7,163 nucleotides of DNA from Zoogloeaceae bacterium (lineage in GTDB: Bacteria > Pseudomonadota > Gammaproteobacteria > Burkholderiales > Rhodocyclaceae), in assembly GCA_031281985.1 (NCBI GenBank), contig JAITEO010000169.1, positions 1 to 7,163 of the forward strand, written 5' to 3'. This document shows positions 1 to 5,186 of this stretch, piece by piece (within the stretch, counting starts at the first letter, position 1; the number at the start of each line of letters is the position of its first letter). Made by a program: the position numbers and the translations under genes. Below the pieces are notes generated by a model. It was given only the letters and a program-made list of their open reading frames with translations, searched no databases and was not told the DNA's origin.

Positions 1-471
1 ATCCAGAATCGGTTTGTCGTATTCATCGACGAGAATGACCGCGCGCTGGCCAAATCTGGCCGCTGCCGCCTGGATCAGGGCAATGAAACGGTCGGGAATG
101 CCGCCTTCACCACTTGCGACCCCCAGCCTGCGCTCATTTTCGGCCAGGATATTCCCGATGCGCGCATCCAGTCCCGCCCGGCTTTCCATGACACCTTCGG
201 CGAAACTGATGCGGATTACCGGATACTTGACCTTCCAATCCCATTTGTTGTGGCAATACAAGCCCCGGAACAACGGCTCATTGCCCGCGAACAACTCCGC
301 CAGGGTATCCAGAAACAGGCTCTTCCCGAAGCGGCGCGGGCGGGAGAGGAAGTAGGCGGTGCCTTCCTCGATCATCTTCAGGGCGAAGGCGGTCTTATCG
401 ACGTAGTAGTAATCCGCTTCGCGCATCTTGGCGAAGGTCTGGATGCCGATGGGCAGTTTCTTGCGAGTCAT
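1..471 (-). CDS. AAA-ATPase-like (DUF1703-type) protein, N-terminal part, cut by window edge
   Basis: Reading the minus strand from the ATG at 471 gives 157 residues that run off the left edge. The start MTRKKLPIGIQTFAKMR, followed by YYVDKT at about 21-26, is the usual opening of the AAA-ATPase-like family (Pfam AAA-ATPase_like). A P-loop-like motif RPRRFGKSLFLDTL lies at 44-57, with G49, K50 and S51 as the presumed phosphate-binding residues. A Walker B-like motif VILVDEYDKPILD lies at 145-157, with D149 and E150. Full-length relatives are roughly 500-600 residues and usually carry a C-terminal PD-(D/E)XK nuclease-like domain, which would lie outside this window. The cellular role of the family is not established; members are often present in many copies per genome and have been suspected to be mobile or defence-related. 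The gene is transcribed away from the pilin operon, and nothing here links the two. Family assignment is confident; function is unknown. Confidence 0.9.
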   Translation of the reverse strand, partial: MTRKKLPIGIQTFAKMREADYYYVDKTAFALKMIEEGTAYFLSRPRRFGKSLFLDTLAELFAGNEPLFRGLYCHNKWDWKVKYPVIRISFAEGVMESRAGLDARIGNILAENERRLGVASGEGGIPDRFIALIQAAAARFGQRAVILVDEYDKPILD

Positions 472-501
472 GGCGTGCGCTCTTGACAAATCATGCGAAG
501 G

Positions 502-507
502 ATTATA
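502..507 (-). promoter_or_regulatory. Candidate -10 box for the AAA-ATPase-like gene
   Basis: On the minus strand this is a perfect TATAAT, about 30 bases upstream of the ATG at 471. No good -35 box sits 16-18 bases further upstream, where the sequence is GC-rich with only a weak match. A weak AAGAG (minus strand, roughly 480-484) precedes the start codon. A sigma-70-type promoter is plausible but not proven. Confidence 0.4.
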
Positions 508-702
508 GCGCAGGGCGTCGACGGACTGGCGACGGCACAGGACGGCTGGAATTCCCATGACATGCACAGGCGATTCCGGCTTCGATTTTTCGTTTCCCTG
601 TTCCCAATTCGTATATGACGTTGCATAATACGCGCTTTGCCATCGGGATGATGCCATGTCCTTTGCACGGTTTTCCCGGTTTTTCGCCTTCTCCGAAGCG
701 TG

Positions 703-707
703 AGGAG
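703..707 (+). promoter_or_regulatory. Shine-Dalgarno AGGAG that decides the start of the TPR gene
   Basis: AGGAG lies 7 bases before an in-frame TTG at 715. The upstream in-frame GTG at 700 has no purine-rich site before it, and the AGGAG would fall inside its coding sequence. This favours the TTG start. Confidence 0.55.
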
Positions 708-714
708 TTCGCAA

Positions 715-1620
715 TTGCCCCGCCTCTTGATCCGCCTTCTGTGTTTGCTGCTGGTTGCGGTGTTCGCTTATTTCGGCTGGCAACTCTGGGCGCTGGAATC
801 GCGGCAGATTGCCACATCCGCTACGCCGCATGCGGAACAGCCGCAAGCGCTCGCCGTGACGGACGTCGTCCCGGCGGAAGCGGCGGCGCGTCCGCTCTTT
901 GCGCCGCCGCCGCCCAGGCGGGAAAAAGCGGAAGTTTTCCGCACGCCTTTGGCGCGCAGGCCGATGCAAATCTCCGCGCCGGAGAACATCGTGTTGCGGG
1001 TGCATCCTGCCCGCGCGCCGGAGACGCCGAGCGCCGTGCAGCGCGCGCAGCGCGCCCTGGCGCAGGGGGATTTGGCGCAGGCAAAGGCGCAGTTCGTGGC
1101 CTTGCTCGACGCCGATCCGCATCATCTGGAAGCCTTGCTGGGGTTGGCGGACATCGCCTTGCGGCAAGAGGATGGCGCGGCGGCGTGGCGCTTCTATCAG
1201 GCGGCGCTGAACGCCTATCCGCAGGATGCGCGGGCGCAGACGGGCATGCTGGGATTGGCCGCCGCCGCTGGACAGGTGGATGCGCCCGCGCTGGAGCGCC
1301 GCTTGAAGAACCTGATGGTCGAAGCGCCGCAGGCGGCGACGCCGCATTTTGCCCTCGGCAATCTCCTCGCCGCGCAAGGCCGCTGGCGGGAAGCGCAGAA
1401 CGCCTATTTCGAAGCCTGCCGCCTGGATCGGACGAATCCCGACTTCCGCTACAACCTGGCGGTCAGCCTGGATATCCTGAACCAGCCGCGCCTGGCGGCG
1501 GAGCAATACCAGGAGGCGCTGGCGGCAGCGGCGGCGGGCGCGCCCGCGAATTTCGCCGTGCCCGCCGTAGAGGCGCGCTTACGGCGCTTGCAGGCGCAGC
1601 CAGAAGAGGGCGCGCCATGA
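715..1620 (+). CDS. Membrane-anchored TPR protein of a pilin operon (MshN/PilW-like role)
   Basis: This encodes 301 residues from the TTG at 715, or 306 if the GTG at 700 is used. TTG is preferred because of the AGGAG at 703-707. A hydrophobic segment at about 3-26 (LLIRLLCLLLVAVFAYFGW) makes a single N-terminal membrane anchor with the rest probably periplasmic. A Pro/Ala/Arg-rich linker follows (about 50-105). The C-terminal part (about 107-275) consists of TPR-type helical pairs, including AQRALAQGDLAQAKAQF, ALLGLADIALRQEDGAAAWR, HFALGNLLAAQGRWREAQNAY and NLAVSLDILNQPRLAAEQY, with the usual Gly/Ala at helix crossings. TPR proteins with this layout occur in type IV pilus and MSHA clusters (MshN, PilW/PilF) and in type II secretion loci, where they act as assembly scaffolds. 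The stop overlaps the next start (ATGA), which suggests translational coupling. The pilus role rests on context; TPR itself only says protein-protein interaction. Confidence 0.85.
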   Translation: MPRLLIRLLCLLLVAVFAYFGWQLWALESRQIATSATPHAEQPQALAVTDVVPAEAAARPLFAPPPPRREKAEVFRTPLARRPMQISAPENIVLRVHPARAPETPSAVQRAQRALAQGDLAQAKAQFVALLDADPHHLEALLGLADIALRQEDGAAAWRFYQAALNAYPQDARAQTGMLGLAAAAGQVDAPALERRLKNLMVEAPQAATPHFALGNLLAAQGRWREAQNAYFEACRLDRTNPDFRYNLAVSLDILNQPRLAAEQYQEALAAAAAGAPANFAVPAVEARLRRLQAQPEEGAP

Positions 1621-1958
1621 AGAATGCCTTCCTTTTGTTCTTCTTCGGCATCGCTTTCTGTTTTCCGGCGCTGGCGGAGCCGCCTCTGGAACCGACTTTG
1701 GGACGGCTCTTCTATACGCCAGCAGAGCGCGCCGCGATGGAAGCGCAAAAGATGAACGGCATGGACGCGCCGGAAGCGGCGATGCCGTATCAGGGGCTGG
1801 TCGTGCGACAAAATACGGGTGCAATCACCGTCTGGCAGGAGGATGAAGCGCAGGAACTGCCGCCACAGACGGATGGCGCGCAGATCGGGCGCAACGTCGG
1901 CGGCACGCAGGAAGAACTGCTGCGCGGCGGACGCATCGTGACGCATCCGGGGAAATAG
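1617..1958 (+). CDS. Small exported pilus-accessory protein (MshK-like position)
   Basis: This encodes 113 residues starting at the ATG that overlaps the previous stop by 4 bases, with a GAGGG-type ribosome site just upstream. The N-terminus has a clear signal peptide: Lys3, a hydrophobic core FLLFFFGIAFCF, and a probable cleavage after ALA at 18-20. Cys15 is not in a convincing lipobox. The mature part starts EPPLEPTLGRLFYTPAERAA (21-40), then YQGLVVRQNTGAITVWQED (about 58-76). From memory, short proteins with an 'RLFYTP-ER' block followed by a 'G-V-R--G--TVW' strand pair are common next to betaproteobacterial type IV pilus and MSHA-like genes. The size and place in the operon recall MshK, but I cannot show homology by eye. 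It is probably periplasmic and may act together with the TPR protein encoded just before it. The frame is also open far upstream, but that part overlaps the TPR gene out of frame and is not used. Confidence 0.75.
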   Translation: MKNAFLLFFFGIAFCFPALAEPPLEPTLGRLFYTPAERAAMEAQKMNGMDAPEAAMPYQGLVVRQNTGAITVWQEDEAQELPPQTDGAQIGRNVGGTQEELLRGGRIVTHPGK

Positions 1959-1963
1959 GCGAC

Positions 1964-3664
1964 ATGGAAAAACCCCGTCTCCCGCCTCATGACGCCCGGC
2001 AATCCGGCGCGGCGGCGCTGGTGCTGTTGCTCCTGCTGATCCTGGGCGCGCTGGGCTGGTTCTTGTCCGCCTTTCCGGCACAGGCGCTGAAAAACGAGCG
2101 CGCCGCGCGCAGCGCCGAGGCGCTCTTTTCGGCCAAAGAGGCGCTGTTGGGCTATGCCGCCGCCTACCCGGAAAGCCGCCCCGAACGCCAGCATTTCGTC
2201 CCCGGTCATCTGCCCTGTCCGGATACCGGCAACGCCCTGGAAAACGAAGGCGCGGAAAGCGGCGCCTGCGGCGGCAAGGGCGTCAGCGTCCTCGGCCATT
2301 TCCCCTGGCGCAGCCTGGGCGTGCCGCCGCCGCGCGACGGCAGCGGAGAATGCCTGTGGTATGCCGTTTCCGGCAATTACAAGGTCAGCCCGAAAGCCGA
2401 CCTGTTGAATCCGGATACGGCGGGCTTGATCAAAATCGTGGCGGCGGACGGGCATACGCTGCTCGCCGATGAAGTCGTCGCCGTGCTGTTTGCGCCCGGA
2501 GCGCCGCTGGATGGGCAGACGCGCCAGTACATCAAGGGCGAATGCCGCTGGGACTACGCCGCCCAAGCCTTTCTCGACACCACCGCGGGCATTGCCAACG
2601 GCGCGCCCAATGAAGCAGCGGAGGGCGAAAGCCGCTTCCTCGTTGCCGAGACGCGGGCGGATTTTAACGACCAACTCCTGTGGATTACCCGCGACGAACT
2701 CTTCTCCTACGTGCGCGCGCGGTTATCCAACGACGCGCTGTTTGCGGAGGAGCTTTCAGATACGGCGGATACGCGGGCGCTGACCCAGCGCGTCGCCGCC
2801 TGCCTGATGCGCTTTGGCGAGCACAACGCGCACCGGCGTCTGCCGTGGGCGTCCCCCCTGAACATGGGCGCTGGCGCGCCGGACACCTTCCATTACGAGA
2901 AATTCTATGACAAGGAAAACCTGCTTGCCGGACGCGCGCCCTATGCCGTGGCGCGTTCGCAGAATGTGCTGCACAGCACGCTCGGCGACTGGACGGATTG
3001 CGCCGCCAACAGTCAGTCCATCGTTGCCTGCCGTTTGCTCATCGCCGAGAAATGCGCGGATTTCGCGCCCGTGGCGGGTGGCGACGACAGCCGCAAGAAC
3101 AGCAAGGACGGCTGGTGGGACAAGTGGAAAGACCACCTGTTCTACGTAGTCTCCCCCGGCTTCGCGCCAATGGACGCGCCCGCCGCCGATTGCGCGGCAA
3201 CCCCGGAGAAATGCCTGCGCGTAAATGGCGTTGCCTACGCCGCCGCCGTGATTTTCTCGGGTGAGACGCTCGCCGGACAAACGCGCGCCACGCGCGCCAG
3301 CCGGATGCTGGCGGCAAATTACCTGGAAGGCATGAACGCCCAGACGCTGCAAAACGGCGGCCAGACGCTCGAAATCGCGGGCAACGACCAAATCGCCTGC
3401 ATCGCCGGGCCGGATGCCACGCATCCCGGCTTTCGCCTCGTCGCCAACTGCGGCCAGCAGGACTGCCGGCAACGCGCCGAAAACCTGCGCGCCTGCCTGG
3501 AAAACGCCAAGAGCGACTGCGCCGCCCCGCACGCCGCCCTGGAAGGCTGCGCCTGCAAAGGCGCGGCGGATACGCTGCGCTCGGAAAAATGCCAGGAAGC
3601 CGCCGCCGTTTCCACCCCTGTCTGCCGCAACGCCCTTGCGGATCTGCGTGGTTGCGCCGCCTGA
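1964..3664 (+). CDS. Large pilin-like protein: two pseudopilin-type modules plus Cys-rich tail
   Basis: This encodes 566 residues, starting 5 bases after the previous stop. A 15-residue basic leader ends in Gly15, followed by AAALVLLLLLILGALGWFL, which resembles a class III-type prepilin cleavage site. The +5 position is Val20, not Glu, as in GspK-type tip pseudopilins and PilX-like N-termini. Module 1 (about 52-252) contains ALLGYA (60-65), GHLPCPDTG (81-89), FPWRSLG (113-119), CLWYAVSGNY (130-139), VVAVLFAPGAPLDGQTR (171-187) and FNDQLLWITRDELF (234-247). Module 2 (about 270-460) repeats the pattern: CLMRFGEHNAHRRLPW (280-295), HLFYVVSPGF (391-400), AAAVIFSGETLAGQTR (426-441) and NYLEGMN (452-458). 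The tail (479-564) holds 10 of the 20 cysteines. The DsbA system would presumably oxidise these in the periplasm. A role as a minor or tip pilin is inference. At 566 residues it is far longer than normal pilins (about 130-220). Confidence 0.85.
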   Translation: MEKPRLPPHDARQSGAAALVLLLLLILGALGWFLSAFPAQALKNERAARSAEALFSAKEALLGYAAAYPESRPERQHFVPGHLPCPDTGNALENEGAESGACGGKGVSVLGHFPWRSLGVPPPRDGSGECLWYAVSGNYKVSPKADLLNPDTAGLIKIVAADGHTLLADEVVAVLFAPGAPLDGQTRQYIKGECRWDYAAQAFLDTTAGIANGAPNEAAEGESRFLVAETRADFNDQLLWITRDELFSYVRARLSNDALFAEELSDTADTRALTQRVAACLMRFGEHNAHRRLPWASPLNMGAGAPDTFHYEKFYDKENLLAGRAPYAVARSQNVLHSTLGDWTDCAANSQSIVACRLLIAEKCADFAPVAGGDDSRKNSKDGWWDKWKDHLFYVVSPGFAPMDAPAADCAATPEKCLRVNGVAYAAAVIFSGETLAGQTRATRASRMLAANYLEGMNAQTLQNGGQTLEIAGNDQIACIAGPDATHPGFRLVANCGQQDCRQRAENLRACLENAKSDCAAPHAALEGCACKGAADTLRSEKCQEAAAVSTPVCRNALADLRGCAA

Positions 3665-3665
3665 A

Positions 3666-4322
3666 ATGCAGACCCAAGCATCCACGCCGCGTTTTTCCCT
3701 CCGTCCGCGCGGATTTACCCTGCTGGAACTGTCGGTGGTGCTGTTGATCCTCGCGCTCTTGCTGGGCAGTCTCATCCTGCCGCTTTCCGCCCAGCACGAG
3801 GCGCGGCAATGGCGGGCGGCGGCGGAAGGACTCTCGGAGATTCAGTCGGCGCTCCTGGGCTACGCCATCTTGCATGGTCATCTGCCCTGCCCGGATGCGA
3901 GCGGCGACGGCGTGGCCGCCGATTCCTGCGCCGCGCCGCCCGCCCAGGAGGGTCTGTTGCCCTTCAAGTCGCTGGGCATGCATGATGGACGCGACCCCTG
4001 GGGCGCGCGCTGGCGTTACCGGGCGGACGCCTCCTTTACCGACGCGCTCGCGCCGATTGCCCTCTCCACGAAATTTTCCGCCGCCCAACTGAAGGTGGTC
4101 AATTTGCAGGACGAAGTCCTCAACACGGACAAGGAATATGCCATAGCCATCATCTATAGTCTCGGCCCCAATGGCAGGGCCGATGGCCGCAACGCGCTGT
4201 TTGCGGCCAATAATGCCAGTTATCAGTCCGGGCCGCCGACGCCGGAGTTCGATGATCCACTCGTCTGGCTGGCGCGTCCGGTGTTGTTTGCACGTCTGGC
4301 GGCGGCCGGACGCCTGCATTGA
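3666..4322 (+). CDS. Prepilin-type pseudopilin, LPCPD family
   Basis: This encodes 218 residues. The ATG follows the previous stop by one base, so translation is probably coupled; no strong ribosome site is seen. A 16-residue leader ends in RPRG, and cleavage before Phe17 gives a mature N-terminus FTLLELSVVLLILALLLGSL with Glu21 at +5. This is the full prepilin peptidase/N-methylation signal. The globular part has SALLGYAILHGHLPCPD (61-77), a second Cys at 88, LPFKSLG (98-104), DPWGARWRYR (110-119), YAIAIIYSLGPNG (158-170) and a terminal EFDDPLVWLARPVLFARL (194-211). Each block has a counterpart, in the same order, in module 1 of the preceding protein, so the two genes are probably paralogous. 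Cys75 and Cys88 may form a disulfide. It is likely an inner-membrane pilin subunit that is processed by a PilD-type peptidase encoded elsewhere and added to a fibre or pseudopilus. The specific pilus type is not determined. Confidence 0.9.
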   Translation: MQTQASTPRFSLRPRGFTLLELSVVLLILALLLGSLILPLSAQHEARQWRAAAEGLSEIQSALLGYAILHGHLPCPDASGDGVAADSCAAPPAQEGLLPFKSLGMHDGRDPWGARWRYRADASFTDALAPIALSTKFSAAQLKVVNLQDEVLNTDKEYAIAIIYSLGPNGRADGRNALFAANNASYQSGPPTPEFDDPLVWLARPVLFARLAAAGRLH

Positions 4323-4340
4323 ATTGTTTTGACGCACCGT

Positions 4341-4347
4341 AAAGGAG
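4341..4347 (+). promoter_or_regulatory. Strong ribosome binding site of the last pilin gene
   Basis: AAAGGAG lies 6 bases before the ATG at 4354. It is the best ribosome site in the operon; the internal genes rely on overlap or one-base gaps. This could give the last pilin a higher expression than its neighbours, in line with a more abundant subunit. The 31-base gap before it also holds TTGACG, but no -10 box follows. Confidence 0.75.
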
Positions 4348-4353
4348 CACACC

Positions 4354-4998
4354 ATGCAAGCGCACCGCGAACGCGGCTTTACCCTGGTGGAAATCGCCAT
4401 CGTGCTGGTCATCATCGGCCTGTTGCTGGGCGGCGTCCTGAAAGGACAGGAACTCATCACCCAGGCCAGGATCCGCAATATCGTAAATGACATGAACGGC
4501 ATCACGGCGGCGATTTACGCCTACCAGGATCGCTATCGCGCCTTGCCGGGGGATGAGCGTCACGTCGCCGTTTCCGGCCGCTGGGGTGTCTCCGGCGGCG
4601 ACGGCAATGGCGTCCTCTGCGGCGCGTACAACGGCGGCACGGTGGGCGGCAGCGCCTGCGGCGGAGAAATGGAGTCGCGCCTGATTTGGCGTCACCTGCG
4701 GCTCTCCGGGCTGATTACCGGCGCGGAAGACAGTATTCCCGTCAACGCGGCGGGCGGATTGATCGGCATCCAGGCGGGCGCTTTCGGCCTGTCGGGACAT
4801 GTGCTGTGCATAAGCAACCTGCCCGCCAAAATCGCGGCGGCCATCGACGCGCAACAAGACGACGGCAATCCGCGCACCGGCAGTCTGCGCGGAGCACGCC
4901 AGAACGCGCCCAACCCCGCCGCCGACCCAAATCCCGCCGCCGACACCGCCTACCAGGACGACGGCAGCCTGACCTACCTGATCTGCAAATCGATATAA
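4354..4998 (+). CDS. Prepilin, GFTLVE leader, short basic leader type
   Basis: This encodes 214 residues. An 8-residue leader MQAHRERG is followed by FTLVEIAIVLVIIGLLLGGVLKGQELI, with Glu13 at +5, so this is a classical class IVa prepilin or pseudopilin N-terminus. The following RIRNIVNDMNGITAAIYAYQDRYRALPGD (39-67) is typical of a pilin subfamily often annotated only as 'prepilin-type N-terminal cleavage/methylation domain protein'. So is the C-terminal pattern CISNLPAKIAAAIDAQQDDGNPRTGSLR (152-179). Cysteines are at 89, 102, 152 and 211; the last would close a C-terminal disulfide loop like the pilin D-region. A short repeat of NPAAD (two copies, about 187-197) lies in a Pro/Ala-rich surface loop. 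It is the last gene of the operon, ending 6 bases before a hairpin. It is likely a shaft or minor pilin; which of the two cannot be told from sequence alone. Confidence 0.9.
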   Translation: MQAHRERGFTLVEIAIVLVIIGLLLGGVLKGQELITQARIRNIVNDMNGITAAIYAYQDRYRALPGDERHVAVSGRWGVSGGDGNGVLCGAYNGGTVGGSACGGEMESRLIWRHLRLSGLITGAEDSIPVNAAGGLIGIQAGAFGLSGHVLCISNLPAKIAAAIDAQQDDGNPRTGSLRGARQNAPNPAADPNPAADTAYQDDGSLTYLICKSI

Positions 4999-5004
4999 AG
5001 CGGA

Positions 5005-5036
5005 AAAAAGTAAAAATCTACTTTTTGCCCTTTTTT
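5005..5036 (+). terminator. Terminator-like hairpin after the pilin operon
   Basis: Six bases after the last pilin stop, AAAAAGTA (5005-5012) pairs with TACTTTTT (5019-5026) around a 6-base loop. A T-run follows at 5031-5036. The stem is AT-rich and weak, so termination may be inefficient. The block is shared, inverted, with 7101-7122, so it may belong to a repeat unit rather than being a dedicated terminator. Confidence 0.35.
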
Positions 5037-5078
5037 GGCGTAAAGGCAAGGCAACCCACTACTCATCTGCACGATCTG

Positions 5079-5153
5079 GTTGGGGCGCGCTGCGCGCGCC
5101 CGCCAGCCGTCACGTGGCGGAATGGTTTGCGGGCGCACGTGGTGCGCCCCTAC
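5079..5153. repeat. REPIN copy A (two inverted REP palindromes, 75 bp)
   Basis: Left REP: GTTG (5079-5082, probably decayed GTAG), then an 8-bp stem GGGCGCGC / GCGCGCCC with loop TGC (5083-5101). A 29-base spacer (5102-5130) contains a near-palindrome at 5107-5120. Right REP, inverted: stem GGGCGCAC / GTGCGCCC with loop GTG (5131-5149), then CTAC (5150-5153), which is GTAG on the other strand. The GTAG tetranucleotide next to a hairpin is the hallmark of REP sequences mobilised by RAYT (TnpA-REP) transposases. No such transposase gene is in the window. It lies between convergent genes, the usual niche of REPINs. Confidence 0.8.
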
Positions 5154-5186
5154 GAACGTGTGAACGAGCAGTGGGGTTGCCTTTCG

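Larger units (their letters stand above)
472..714. other. Divergent intergenic region between the AAA-ATPase-like gene and the pilin operon
   Basis: These 243 bases separate two diverging genes. The left part holds the minus-strand TATAAT. The right part should hold the promoter of the pilin operon. The best pair I can see is TTCCCA (601-606) with CATAAT (624-629) at 17-base spacing, which is a poor match. TATATG (612-617) and TTGACA (483-488) also occur but lack a correctly spaced partner. I see no convincing sigma-54 site and no credible gene: the short frames here do not resemble proteins. Confidence 0.4.

Noticed and set aside
14..486. Plus-strand frames at 14-355 and 250-486
   Set aside because: Both are antisense to the AAA-ATPase-like gene, whose Walker motifs are plain on the minus strand.
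483..488. Perfect TTGACA on the plus strand as -35 of the pilin operon
   Set aside because: The only AT-rich hexamers downstream (TTATAG, TATAGC) are at 14-15 bases, the start codon is over 200 bases away, and the site lies next to the minus-strand start.
615..1616. Upstream part of a 447-codon plus-strand frame ending at 1958
   Set aside because: It overlaps the TPR gene in another frame and reads as Gly/Ala/Arg-rich filler. Only the part from 1617 has a signal peptide and sensible composition.
1790..2674. Minus-strand 294-codon frame opposite the start of the large pilin-like gene
   Set aside because: It has no ribosome site or recognisable motif, and it is antisense to a gene with a clear prepilin-like N-terminus.
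3039..4505. Long minus-strand frame opposite the pilin genes
   Set aside because: It is Arg-rich antisense of three well-supported pilin-type genes. Such frames are expected in GC-rich DNA.
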